A stretch of DNA of 32,184 nucleotides from NCBI GenBank assembly GCA_018398765.1, contig JAHBMJ010000258.1, positions 1 through 32,184 of the forward strand, given 5' to 3'. Shown here one piece after another: positions 19,580 through 30,540 of this stretch. Positions within the stretch are counted from its first letter, which is position 1; every line of letters starts with the position of its first letter. Source of the stretch: Chromera velia (taxonomy: Eukaryota; Sar; Chromeraceae). A program made the position numbers and the translations under genes. The notes under the pieces are model-generated. The model saw nothing but the letters and a program-made list of their open reading frames with translations, made no database searches and was not told where the DNA came from.

Positions 19580-20365
19580 GAAGAAGACACTCGTTTGTTT
19601 GTTAGAGTCTTCCTTCCACCAAACACCTCTGTCTACGTCTGTCTTTCTGAGGTCTTTCCCGTGATTTCTTGAGAAGACTTAATTGACCTACAAGACGGGA
19701 GACATGAGAATAAATAAAACTGGCTACATGTATCTTGAAAGCCAAAGTCAGCCAAAAGCTGCGTCAATTAAAGGATGATTCTCGTTCTCAAATCATTGCA
19801 CTATTCTAGATATTATTACACGTGATTGAAATTAAGTAATTTAAAGCTGCTAAAGCAAGATACATCATACCGATTCCTAGAAGACTGATTCATACATGAT
19901 TGATCGACATGTGACTATATACTTCTAATGATGATATAAGAGTCCAGGAGGGAAGGAGAGGGAGAAATCGCTGCCAGTGAGAGAAGAATGGCTAAAAGAG
20001 TGGAAAAAAGGCATATGCAAAGTTAAAGTATCTTTTTGTCCTGTGTCATTGGATCGATTTTTGGAGCAGTCCCTTCTGAACAGCCCATAGACCACAGCAT
20101 GCAAAGTGCAGACAGATTGTTGTTTGTTAGCGGCCTGGAAAACCAGACGGGCCACGTTAAGGGCCACATAGTCACGTTATGGCTGGCATTGTGGTGTGAT
20201 CTAAGCCTCAACGACTAGTTCAGCAATAAGGTACACCCCCTTGCCGTTTACTGGGACGAGCTCTATAAGACAAAACGGTGACCGTGCAAGTTCAAGTTTT
20301 TTTTTGTCCTGCATGATTTTTCGTGTTCCCGGTCAAAAAAACTCTAGAAATATTTGTTGTTTGGC
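19580..20365. other. AT-rich interval, no gene seen
   Basis: Short frames occur on both strands at 19925-20218 without recognizable content. The interval forms the left flank of the MITE. Confidence 0.5.
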
Positions 20366-20650
20366 CCACAGTTCTAGGCGTGATCTGTATATATATTTTT
20401 ATATTATATTTTTAATTAAAAAAATATATCTATATATCTATCTCATATATCTATGTTACTTATTCAATGTATAAACAGCTTTTCACTTCATTCATTCACC
20501 AAAGAACCTTTCTTGAAGAAAATTCTCATTAAGATAGTCTCACATCATATATTTTTTGTACATATTTTTTTTTGTACATATATTATATTATGGGTTATGA
20601 AAAATATATCTAAAGATATATATATCTACAGATCACGCCTAGCCACAGTT
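20366..20650. mobile_element. hAT-like MITE with 8-bp target-site duplication
   Basis: Perfect 16-bp terminal inverted repeats, CTAGGCGTGATCTGTA at 20374-20389 and its reverse complement at 20627-20642, bound a 269-bp AT-rich element. The bases directly outside, CCACAGTT at 20366-20373 and again at 20643-20650, are an exact 8-bp target-site duplication. The interior is mostly TATA-like, with secondary inverted repetition next to the ends and no transposase frame. An 8-bp duplication is typical of hAT-superfamily transposases. The intact ends suggest a fairly recent insertion. It would depend on a transposase encoded elsewhere. Confidence 0.92.
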
Positions 20651-20875
20651 TTGTTCTTGGAATAGGGCTAGGAATACAGATTTCAAAATTGGGGGCAATT
20701 TTCTTTGACTGTTGTTCAAAAGATAATAAGATATTATATCAAATTGGTAGTAATGTGCAAGACTTAAAAAAAAAAGTAATAAGAATTCGATTTACCGTTT
20801 TTTAGTGGTTTAATTAGTACTAATTGTTTTGGCCGGGTGGTAGCCTCAAAATAGCTTAAAAGGTCTAGAGCTGAC
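20651..20875. other. AT-rich flank, no gene seen
   Basis: A homopolymer A run lies near 20767-20776. No exon or repeat structure is supported. Confidence 0.5.
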
Positions 20876-21060
20876 AATGAATGAATGAATGAAAGATTGA
20901 AGGAATGATTCTAAATGAAGGAATGAAATAATGAACTAGATAATAAAGGAATGAAAGAATACATCTAGGAATGAATAAATGAATGAACGATTGAATGAGC
21001 GAACGAATGAATGAATGACTGACTGCATGATCACTGTCAGACTGACTGACTGAATAAATG
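20876..21060. repeat. Degenerate (GAAT)n tract
   Basis: GAATGAAT-type units with interruptions span this interval and end in GACT units at about 21016-21052. The frame on the opposite strand is a repeat product. Confidence 0.85.
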
Positions 21061-22470
21061 ACTACAGCCATCAGAGCGGAACTCCTCGCAATGCTAAATA
21101 ATGCTAGTCGTAAATTCAGACTCGCAATGTATATTCATGAAATGATAAACATATTACTAGATATATTATTTTATTATATTTCATTACTTTTCTGTATAAC
21201 TAGTTATGTTAAATTTTGTATCGTAAAGTGCCAAGTGTATATGATCGACGTTGATCGTATTATTCGTATATTACTTTTTTTAAAACGACAGACAATTATC
21301 CTCCAACTTTGTGTGGAGACTTAACCTATAACTAAGCAGTTCATCTCTAGATGACCTAGACCTAAACTGATCGATGGAACAGCGAACAAGGCCGGTGCAA
21401 ACAACTCCAGAAGTCACTTGAGAACTAGTTTGAGAAGCGATCCGATCGTCCACTGATTCCAACGCGTACCAGTGACTTACCGGCAGAACTGCAAGTCTGA
21501 TGGGAAAATCTGCGGGTGAACGAGTATTCATCGGCAAAAAAAGCGCTTGTCGCAAGTATATACACGAAGAAGAAGAAGAAACGGATGCCAGATCGATCAA
21601 GTATCGATATGTAACAAATTATTGAGGAGAGTATGACCGAGCGACCGACCGACCACATGCACTTGCTGTTGGTTTTGTGGACAGTAACCATGCATGCACA
21701 CAGCGCAACAATATGCACGTACAGAGCATCGGGAAGGGGGACAGACGAGCACGTACACACATATAGAGACACTGTCTGTCTTGTAAAATCAATCCACTTC
21801 GATCGCATTCATTTGAATGAAGCAGCTGCATCGTCCTCCTTTGAACATGCACTGCATACCCTTCCTCAGATCCACCTGAAATTCTCACACGTACAGCTCC
21901 CCCTCCACGCCACTACTTTTTTCTCTCTAGCAACTCTATCGATTCATTCTATACTAATCACACGCATGCACCATGCATGGCCTGCTGAAACGTGCTGGAT
22001 GGCATCGATGGATGCCAGTTGATTGACGAACTCAACAGCTAAGCCAAGTGACAGGCCTGCTTTGCACGAGAAAACTTCTACTTGCTAAGCTCACAGCTCC
22101 CGCCTAGTGCTGGTGTGCATTGCAAGCAGACGTCTGACTGACATCAAATTTATGGACACATGATTGTCCCTCCCTTCCATTCTTTTTCCTCTCCTCTCCA
22201 ACATGCTTTTTTCAACTTATTCCGTCCGTATTCCCCATCAACACGTACAGACAAAAAAAGCGAAACAAAGGCACCTCTTCTTCTCCTTCCCATTTTCTTT
22301 TTAGTCTTCAGAGAGATGAAATTGCCGAGGTTGCTCGGCTTTTCCGATTCTGTCTGACCTGACCGGTCGGACCATTCAAATCAAAAGACGACGATATGCG
22401 GACACAAACAAAGGAGGCTTGCTCGGTCCATCTGTCCATCGACGCACGCACTCACTCTGCGTTCTTCCCC
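21061..22470. other. Gene-poor interval
   Basis: The longest frame (21633-22022, plus, 129 codons) has a His/Thr-rich composition with no domain and is probably spurious. A TTTTCTTTTTAG sequence at about 22292-22303 resembles an acceptor opening a short helical frame (DEIAEVARLFR), but no donor of the local GYNNGT type follows it. Confidence 0.4.
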
Positions 22471-22476
22471 TTTCAG

Positions 22477-22517
22477 CGATTGACTATGACTCTGACTATG
22501 AGGCGGAGTCGCTGTAA
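22477..22517 (+). CDS. Possible small exon encoding an acidic tail
   Basis: A strong pyrimidine-rich acceptor (CCCCTTTCAG, ending at 22476) is followed by a frame reading IDYDSDYEAESL and then TAA at 22515-22517. The same bases contain a perfect GTAAGT donor at 22514, so this could be an internal exon or a C-terminal end. No partner exon was found. Confidence 0.2.
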
Positions 22518-22626
22518 GTCAGTATCCGTGAGCCTTGAAGCGAAAGTTCCTGCTGCTTCAAATTCGTTCGATCGGAGGGCATTGTCTGTTTGTTGGCTTT
22601 TGCATGTCTGACGCACGCACGCAAGT

Positions 22627-22785
<159 letters not shown>

Positions 22786-22849
22786 AGCAACCAGGTAAAA
22801 CCCTTCGTTTGCGCTTGCATGCCCAGACCAACGGAGTCAGTCTGTTCTG

Positions 22850-23540
22850 AAGGTGGAGCGACACTTCTGTTCGTCTCATCGCTCTCTCTCCAAGAGAAAG
22901 GAAGGGAAGAAAGGGAAGAGAGTGCGGTGAACGGAGAGTGGAGTGTGAGACAGTGAGAGCAGGAATGAAACAAAAAGACCATACGGTAGAAAGAGGGATG
23001 TTGTGCGAAAGATTGAGAGTGCGTGTGTGAGTGCGTGAGAGTCTGTTCGTGAAAGATTAGCGAGAGCGACAGCGGGCGAGAGAGAGAAAGAAAGACATAC
23101 AGAAAGAAAGAAATAAAAGAATGAATGGAGGCAAGAAAGGAAGAAACAGTAAATCAAGAGACCTAGGAAACAAACGACTATGCATGTCTTGACTGTATGT
23201 TTGAGAAAAAAATGGAAGGAAAGAAGAGAGGTACAGAGAGAAAAGAAGAAAAGAAAGGAGAGAAAGCGATCCGCCAAAAAGACACACAGAAAGTGCTTGT
23301 TGGTTTCATGCATGAAACCCAACCATGATCGTTGTACATTCTACTGTCTCGGAATTGCTGCACAGTCTGCTGAAGAAAAAGGTAAAGGGGGGCGACTGCT
23401 GATCATTCCGAGAAAGGACCAGCAGGGTGATGGAGAAGAATCCTGTTAACTACTGCTGACGGGGAGACGGAGTTCAGAGACCCACCTGACGGAGCGAGCC
23501 GTCTTTCATCGATCAGTCATTGGACCCTCTGTCTCTGCGT
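22850..23540. other. Purine-rich interval, no gene seen
   Basis: Long AG-rich, GAAAGA-like sequence from about 22890 to 23275 gives open frames on the minus strand with Phe/Leu/Ser-rich low complexity. I do not regard these as genes. Confidence 0.5.
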
Positions 23541-23563
23541 GTGTGTGTGTGTGTGTGTGTGTA
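23541..23563. repeat. (GT)n microsatellite
   Basis: About 11 GT units, in the opposite strand orientation to the CA runs elsewhere in the window. Confidence 0.9.
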
Positions 23564-23615
23564 CAATCAACCCCTGAAGACTGAAGCCTCGAACATACTC
23601 CCCCGGGGGCCTTCA

Positions 23616-23732
23616 TCACAGAGGAAGTATAGTTCTCCGTTCTGGTCTGTCCACCAGTACATCTTTCTTGTCTTCTTCTTCTGACTCATACCTGTCTGCC
23701 TCTTTCCTGCCTTCCCTTTTCAATCTCGCCAG
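23616..23732 (-). CDS. Possible alternative last exon of the KH-protein gene
   Basis: A good acceptor (GGTTTTCAG) opens a 38-residue, highly charged frame from 23732 to TGA at 23616-23618 in phase 0. An in-phase GTCTGT donor exists inside the last KH exon, ending it at 24179, so splicing would replace nine terminal residues and give 737 residues in total. The same donor hexamer is used by the preceding intron. The default ending without this splice is TAG 24149-24151. Confidence 0.4.
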   Translation of the reverse strand: MARLKREGRKEADRYESEEEDKKDVLVDRPERRTILPL

Positions 23733-24148
23733 CTGAAAACCAAGCAAGGAAGAAGAGGAGAGCTTGCAGGAGACTCTGAGGTGCGCGACGGCATGCGGGG
23801 ACGCTTGCAAACAGTCTGTGTTGACTTTTTCGGAAGCAGGCAAAGTAAGTTCGCGCTTTGGTGGTAGATGAAAGGAGAGTGCGAGTCAGATATTCTGTTT
23901 TCTGTGAGCGTGTGAAGGTGTATGTGTGGGAGCGTACGCGTGTGCATGCGTGCTTGTGGTTGTGTGTGTTGGCAATTCGAAGTATACAGTTCAAAAACAT
24001 GTATGTTGGCACGAACCCCCCTCCCCCCTCCCTGCCTCTTGAACCGTTTGTGTCTTATTTTGGGGCTGAGCATCAGGATTGATTTGGCCAATCGGCATCC
24101 TTTTGAGTGCGGTTCCTGGTTTACTTTGGAAGGCACGCAAAAACATTC

Positions 24149-24549
24149 CTAATAGACCGGAACCGAATCTGCACAGACGGATTTTGTCCACGCGTTTGTG
24201 ACAACATTAAAGAAACAGGGCGGGACCTCAACCACATCCACGACACTCCTCGATGAGTTTCCCCCCCCATTTGCCTCTGCCTCTGCCTGGCCATGCCCTT
24301 TCACCATGCTGTCAACCATTTCAAGGGCACGGCGACGTGACTCCTCAGTGCCCACCACGAGGACAGGGCGCGTGCCTGGCAGGACCTGAAAGCAAAAAAA
24401 AAGAATCCACAAAGAGAGAAGGATATTGTACTCGTGCCATGCAGTTGTTCTTGCACCCTCGGAGCCTTTTCAGAAGACGGGATCTATCGTTTCTTCCGAC
24501 ACTAACTCTTCGACTGTGATGCAGTCAGCTGTCGTACGTCAAAACACAC

Positions 24550-24617
<68 letters not shown>

Positions 24618-24644
24618 CACAGACACACACGCACACACACACGC

Positions 24645-24687
<43 letters not shown>

Positions 24688-27600
24688 GAGAGAGAGGGAG
24701 AGGGGGAGAGAGAGGAAAGTAAGCAGTTTCCATGCAAGCCTCCTTTCACATGGTGGTGCCACACTTGCCGATCGATCGAACACACAAACAGACAGACCTC
24801 ACGAAGCCTCCTGAGTCCTTCCCTCTCCAGGCCCTCAATTCCCAGTTCCCTCCCCATTCTGCCCTCCTCTGCAACCAGCCCTGATTCAAACTCCCCACTC
24901 AAAAGGGGGTTCAATCGGCTTCTCCTGGTGATGCTGATCACCGCCCCAGAGTCGTGTTCAATCACCCGGGCCGTCGTCCCTTTCGGTCCCACCACCCGGC
25001 CCACGCACTCCTCGGGGACTCTGAGAACGGTCGCCTCCACCTCCCGAGGCGCCTCCAGACGAACACCCAACAGCGCCAGTCTTGCGCATGCCAGGTGATA
25101 GCACCGGTGGACCTGCAACAAACAAGGAGGCAGGCAGGGCAAATGAACATTTGAACAGTCAAAATACAAAATCATGCATGCTAGGGACGAGGGGGCAACG
25201 CGAGCAGACAGCGCAAGACGCGAGAAGGCAAGGCAAGACAAGGCACGGAGACACAAAAGCACAACAGAGAGAGAGAACGCACGGAGACAACACAAAAAGA
25301 ATTCGATCTAGTTCTTTTCCATTTCCACGTGCCACCCCACCCCACCCTTCACTGAAACATTCACGAAGCCAGAGGCAAAGTCATTGACCAGTCCACTTTC
25401 AACTGAACAGTGTGAGTGTGACATTGAATTAACCCCCCCCCCCCTACCACCTGTCCAACCAAGTCCACCTACCTACCTGCGCTTCTATTCCTTCGATGCG
25501 CATCTGAGAGGGGGACAGGAAACAACAAACAAGCAGACAACAGCCAGGTTTTGAAAGAAACGCTCATTCAATTCGATCATTCACGCGTACATGCATTCAA
25601 CCCACGCGTGTCCTTTGGACTTACAGTCACAAGACGACCAATCCAAGCCACAGCCTTTCAAGGGGGTAACAGGCCCAGATCTTGCTGGTGCAATATTCCT
25701 GAAAAATTCGGATCTTAATTCCCCTTTGGAACTGAAAAATCGTCCACAGGCACAGAAAAGGTCTTCAACAAAGACTGAGTCTGATGATAAAGATAAACGA
25801 TTTTGCATGGGCTTGGTGTTTCAAAAACCTTCCATCGTCTTTTCTTTAAATATCAAATCCTCACAGAGAAGCAAGTGTCTGTCGAAGCAGGAGAAGGTTG
25901 CACAGCTAACTCACCATTCGAATCGGCCTATCTCCCTCATATCCTTTCAGAGTCACCGTTGCACCTGCATTCACTCACAGATGAATGAATGAATATTTGC
26001 TTGCTGATTCGTTCATCGCTCTCTCACCCCTTTTTAAACAGAAAGAAACAACAGCCGGACTTAGAGGCATGCACTCCTAGGCAGTCTCCCAAAAGTCTGA
26101 CGACAAGGAAGGGGACTGCTGTACTTGAGTGAAGAAAATCCTCCCTAGCTTGTGCCATCTGCAAAGGGATAACTGACAAACAACCTGACTGACTGACTGA
26201 CAGACTGTAGGGTTCAGACAGACGGACGGACTTGAGGGAGACGCCCGCCCGGGCAGAGAGAGAGAGAGAGAGAGAATCAAGCAGACATACCTGTTGCACA
26301 CTCCAGGTTTGTCACCGTAGCACCGCCCCTTCCGACTAAGCGACGCACGATACTCTCAGGTACAGGCAGTTCTTTTTTCTCCAGTCCGCCCGTCCTTCCC
26401 GCCCCCGAGTGATTCATCCTTCTTCTACTCGATGACCACTCGGGCAGCTGAGGCTGAGGACGGAAAGGAGCGTCACGAGACAAACCATGGAATCCCCCCC
26501 TCGCAGGAATCTCTCTCTGTGCTCCCATAATCACAGGAGTCTCTGTGTAAGGCGGAGGCTGCGCAGATTCGTTGTGGGTGTGCGGGAAATGTCCGCGAGG
26601 ACCGTGACGGGAGAATGGTCCGAAGGGCCCCTTTCTGGCTAGGGGACCTTCAAACACAGACACCTCACCGTTCGTATTGTGCGCGGACCCCCCATTCCCA
26701 CTGATGAGTGGGTATGGTGATCCCACTTGGGGGGGAACTTCGAAGCCGACATTCAGGTTCCAGTCATTTCGGACACGTGGCGGCCCCCCATGGGTCGTGG
26801 TCTGGGTAGGGAGCGGGGGAGACGGATACTGAGGGTAAGCTTGATCCTCGGCAATGGTTGCCGTGCCCGGAGGCGCACCCATACCGGGAGCCGCAGCGTT
26901 GGAAAGCCTGCCTCCTGTTCCTCCTCCTCCTCCTCCAGCAGCAGCAGCAGCAGCGGCAGTTTGTGCCGGGGCCATTTGCGGAGTGCGGTTTTGGTTCTGC
27001 TCGGAAGAGACGGGGTTGACGAAAGGAGACGGGAGTGGTGCGGTTCTGCTGGTATGGTTGGAAGGGAAGACCCCTGCCGCCACAAAGGCAGAGGAAGGGG
27101 ACAGGGAAGGGGTTTGCATACCCTGACGGTGTCCATCTGCGTGAAACCCATTGGCAAGGGGGCGCGTGGGGGGGAAGAATTCTCTTAAGTTCGAGAATAG
27201 CATGTCATTCAGACCGGTTGAGGTAGAGGCGGGGGTACTTCCAGGCGGGAGCCCCAGTGCATGAGACAAGGGAGGTACAAGCGATTGGGGCGCGTTGGTT
27301 CGGGGGAGTGCTTGAGGATCGGAATTCACGACCGGTAGGAGAGTTTCACTGGGGTTCAGTTGAGTCAAGTCAGTAGACATGTGAACGAGGCGTTTGAGTG
27401 CTGTCACAACTTCAGGTTTTGATCCTTTGACGATCACCTTCCTTATCAAATCAGGGAAACTCGTCTGTCTGAAAATGCCCGGAAGCACAGACAGAAACGC
27501 GTTCTCGCCTCCTGTGAGGAACGCCAACATCGTCGATTGGGAAATGACCACTTCCAACTCAGTCCGTGGCTCGAATCCGACATTTGCATAAAACATCTCG

Positions 27601-27788
27601 ATAGTAAGACCCAGAGCTTCTTTGTCACCCCTCACCATGAGGTAATTCTCAGAGGGAGAGACGGAAACAATGACAGGGTCCCTGTGAGTCAGCCTTTTGG
27701 CCAGAGAAAGGAAGGAGGAGCGGCCACGTTCCTCATCGACTGAAGCAATCAATGCGGAGGTTTCCATTCTCCTCTGAGTTCCTTCCAT
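24149..27788 (-). CDS. Multi-KH-domain RNA-binding protein
   Basis: Five exons join in phase (minus strand): 27788-26291, 25964-25915, 25503-25477, 25112-24798 and 24385-24149 (TAG), giving 708 residues. The start is the first Met after an in-frame TAA nine bases upstream. KH domain A (about 471-540) has the GxxG loop GRGG at 486-489 and is split over four exons, including a 27-nt microexon. KH domain B (about 549-660) has GPKG at 567-570 and a long inserted variable loop near 586-630. Residues 77-137 look like a third, degenerate KH fold with GGEN in place of GxxG. The middle (about 145-465) is Pro/Gly/Ser-rich, probably disordered, with Ala and Gly runs. KH domains bind single-stranded RNA or DNA; the target is unknown. 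No signal peptide or membrane segment is visible. An alternative 3' exon at 23616-23732 is possible. Confidence 0.9.
24546..24700. repeat. (CA)n(GA)n(CA)n compound microsatellite in a KH-gene intron
   Basis: CA units, about 12 GA units (24582-24606), then CA/GACA units and a second CA run, ending in GA-rich sequence to about 24716. It fills much of the intron 24797-24386. Confidence 0.95.
26253..26276. repeat. (GA)n microsatellite near the KH exon 1 donor
   Basis: About 11 GA units lie 13 bases inside the first intron (26290-25965). In the transcript this is a UC run just after the 5' splice site. Confidence 0.9.
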
Positions 27789-28195
27789 TTCGGGTTACGA
27801 ACTGAGCGAAGAGCGAAGAACACGTTCAAACTAGACACGAAAGAATTACGTGAGCAGACTCTGCCTGGCGAGTCTCAAATGAATCCAAAATCCAATCAAC
27901 TTCACATGCGCAGCTCCAACTGCTTCACAGTTGGAGTCGTGCGATCTTCCCTTCCCTCGAGACCTCTCTTAATGCCGAACAGAGTCCACTAGAATCACTA
28001 AAGACAAGTACTCCACATATAAGTAAGACAGATGCATCGAAGGATCGAAGTGACTCCAAGTGTGGGAAGTCTTGAAGGCTGTCTTGGGCATTCTTAACTT
28101 AGGCCGACAGTCTGAATCCGACAGATTCAAGATTCAACCCCGCCGAGACGGCATACACGCGATGTGCACAACTGCCACAACAGAGCAAGATTTAG
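27789..28195. promoter_or_regulatory. Upstream region of the KH gene
   Basis: This is the 5' flank of the minus-strand KH gene. No TATA box at a sensible distance or repeated motif stands out. A short inverted repeat (GAATC/GATTC, around 28111-28125) is the only structure noted. Regulatory function is inferred from position only. Confidence 0.3.
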
Positions 28196-28199
28196 CCAA

Positions 28200-28262
28200 A
28201 AGAGCCGCGCGCGGCTGCGGGCCGCGCGCGGGCCACCCCCGGCCGGAGGGCCGGCCCACCGT
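28200..28262. repeat. GC-rich palindromic patch
   Basis: It contains AGCCGCGCGCGGCT, a perfect 14-base palindrome, followed by GGCCGCGCGCGGGCC-like and GGCCGGAGGGCCGGCC structures in otherwise mid-GC DNA. The 13-mer CTGCGGGCCGCGC here (28215-28227) also occurs in the hairpin region at 15522-15534. Confidence 0.6.
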
Positions 28263-29390
28263 CCGCGCAACCCATGCATTCGAGCCATATTCGGGACTTT
28301 TCTTTATAGTATCTCTCTACATATATGGAGGAAAGGGCTGAAAAGAGAGGTAGAACACAGCCTGGAGGAAGAAAAATGACGTAGAATTGACTGAGACTGA
28401 AGGTGTTGTTCAGTTCTTGTCTGACCTTCAGAATGACAGGCTTGTCTCCTTCCAGTTCTGCCCAGACCCCGGACATTCAACCTGTCCCTAATGGTATCTG
28501 CTAGTCCCCTCGTGTACAACCACCAGGGCCATCGCACTGTTTCGTCTGTGGGCCCCTAGTTGCGTCGTTTCCCTGGATGGTGTTGCGTTGTGTATCTTTG
28601 GATATCAGTCTCCGTTTTGGCTGTTGGTTCGGTTGTTTAGCCTCTCTCATGCAGTCCACCCGAGAGGCCCGTTAAGGCGTATCACACTGAGCCTCCCTCA
28701 GTCACCCTCAGTCCACCTCATGAGCCTTTCTAAACCCACTCGAGGAGTAATTGCGGGGGATAGAATCGGTTTCCAAAATCCGACGGAGGGAGAAATGAAG
28801 ATGGGCACAGCTAGGGCCTGCCTCTGTTTTTTGTTCTTCTGAAGATTGAGGCAGATGAAGTCGCTACCAGTACAGGTAGAGAGGGATATGGAGCTCTGGT
28901 ATCAGTATACGTAGAGAGAGAGGTAAGAAAGGTTATCCATTGGATTCCAATAGTTTTATCTCTTTAGAAATCGAGGGAGGCGGGGTCGGTTCCAGTGTCT
29001 CTGTGGCGTTCTGAGGTGTGTGCTCTAGAGCTGAGCTAGTCATACACACAGCGGATGTGGGACATACTCACAGGGCCCTCCCAGAGTGTGCTCATCAGAG
29101 CGCAAGCCTCCCTTCAGTCCATCTGGGCGCACCCAGAGAGCCTAGCCGTCGAAATGCATCGAAGCCTGAGCCTTGCCCAATGTACCTAAAGAGCCCGTTA
29201 GGGTATGAGCCCCTCTCAGTCGGTCTCAGTACACCCGAGGTGCCAGTCAGAGTGTGAACCTCCCTTAATCAACCCTGGAGTGCTTGTCGGCGCTTGTTGA
29301 CACTCAATTCTGAGATGCGTGCCCTAAACCTGAGCCCGGCCGCCCTCCCTTCTGCCCTCGAGCTGGGCTTCCCGGCATTCGCTTGGTATC
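28263..29390. other. Gene-free interval with dispersed short repeats
   Basis: Recurring phrases such as GAGCC(T)CCCTCAGTC and CACCCGAG(G/A) occur at irregular spacing and are related to the longer repeats at 30550-32184. The motif GGCCTGCCTCTGTTTT at about 28816 reappears near 31290-31400. No gene is supported. Confidence 0.5.
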
Positions 29391-29391
29391 T

Positions 29392-30366
29392 GCAGCCTTG
29401 CTCTAGAGCTAGGCCACCGCTGACTGCGTTTGATGTACGTGTGCAGCTTTGCCCTAGAACTGGACCGCTGCTGGCTACGTCTTGATGTACATGTGCAGCT
29501 TTGCCCTAGAGCTGGGCCGCTGCTGACTGCGTCTTGATATACATGTGCAGCTTTGCCCTAGAGCTGGGCCCTAGGCTGGGCCGCTGCTAACTGCGTCTTG
29601 ATATACGTGTGCAGCTTTGCCCTAGAGCTGGGCCGCTGCTGGCTGCGTCTTGATATACGTATGCAGCTTTACCCTAGAGCTGGGCCGCTGCTGACTGTGT
29701 CTTGATGTATGTGTACAGCTTTGCCCTAGAGCTAGGCCGCTGCTGACTGCGTCTTGATGTATGTGTGTAGCTTTGCCCTAGAACTGGGCCGCTGCTGACT
29801 GCGTTTTGATGTACGTGTGCAGCTTTGCCCTAGAACTGGGCCACTGCTGACTGTGTCTTGATGTACGTATGCAGCTTTGCGCTAGAGCTGGGCCGCTGCT
29901 GACTGCGTTTTGATGTACGTGTGTGGCCTTGCTCTAAAGCTAGGCCACCGCTGACTGCGTTTGATGTACGTGTACAGCTTTGCCCTAGAACTGGACCGCT
30001 GCTGGCTACGTCTTGATGTACGTGTGCAGCTTTACCCTAGAGCTGGGCCACTGCTGACTGTGTCTTGATGTACGTGTACAGCTTTGCCCTAGAGCTGGGC
30101 CGCTGCTGACTGCATTTTGATGTACGTGTGCAGCTTTGCCCCAGAACTGGGCTGCTGCTGACTGCGTCTTGATGTACGTATGCAGCTTTGCCCTAGAGTT
30201 GAGCCGCTACTGACTACGTCTTGATGTACGTGTGCAGCTTTACCCTAGAGCTGGGCCACTGCTGACTGTGTCTTGATGTACGTGTGTAGCTTTGCCCTAG
30301 AACTGGGCCGCTGCTGACTGCGTTTTGATATACGTGTGCAGCTTTGCCCTAGAGTTGGGCTGCTGC
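29392..30366. repeat. 52-bp minisatellite, about 19 units, with higher-order structure
   Basis: A unit of about 52 bp, containing GCAGCTTTGCCCTAGAGCTG then GGCCGCTGCTGACTGCG and TTGATGTACGTGT, is repeated in tandem. A variant unit (CCTTGCTCTA...GCGTTTGATG, lacking a base) followed by a GGACCGCTGCTGGCTACG variant occurs at 29395 and again at 29926. This gives a higher-order period of about 531 bp. The length is not a multiple of three and all frames contain stops, so the array is non-coding. Confidence 0.92.
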
Positions 30367-30385
30367 TAACTGGCTGTGCGTCTGT

Positions 30386-30540
30386 GCGAATGCAGAAGGA
30401 GTTGGAGTTGATAAGCGAATGGAGAGGGAGATGGAGCCAGTGTGCAAATGGAGAAGGAGATGGAGTTGATAAGCAAATGGAGAGGGAGATAGAGCTGGTG
30501 TGAAGATGGAGAAAGAGATACAGTTAGTGAGCAAATGCAA
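30386..30540. repeat. 29-30-bp GA-rich minisatellite
   Basis: About five units of the type GC(G/A)AATGGAGAGGGAGATGGAG, with alternating endings, follow the 52-bp array. A further unit appears near 31485-31515, so this family is also dispersed. Confidence 0.8.

Noticed and set aside
21633-22022. 129-codon plus-strand ORF
   Set aside because: No domain, His/Thr/Ser-rich composition, overlapping open frames on the other strand and no supporting splice or promoter context.
23571-23700. Minus-strand frame encoding a Trp/Tyr-rich stretch (MYWWTDQNGELYF)
   Set aside because: It looks protein-like but is in a different frame from the in-phase candidate exon at 23732-23616 and has no acceptor placing it in frame with the KH gene.
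28080-28150. tRNA or other Pol III gene from a B-box-like sequence
   Set aside because: The minus-strand GGTTGAATC resembles a B box only loosely; there is no A box, cloverleaf or T-run terminator at suitable places.
29392-30366. Repeat-protein gene encoded by the 52-bp array
   Set aside because: The period is not a multiple of three and every frame has stops within one to a few units.
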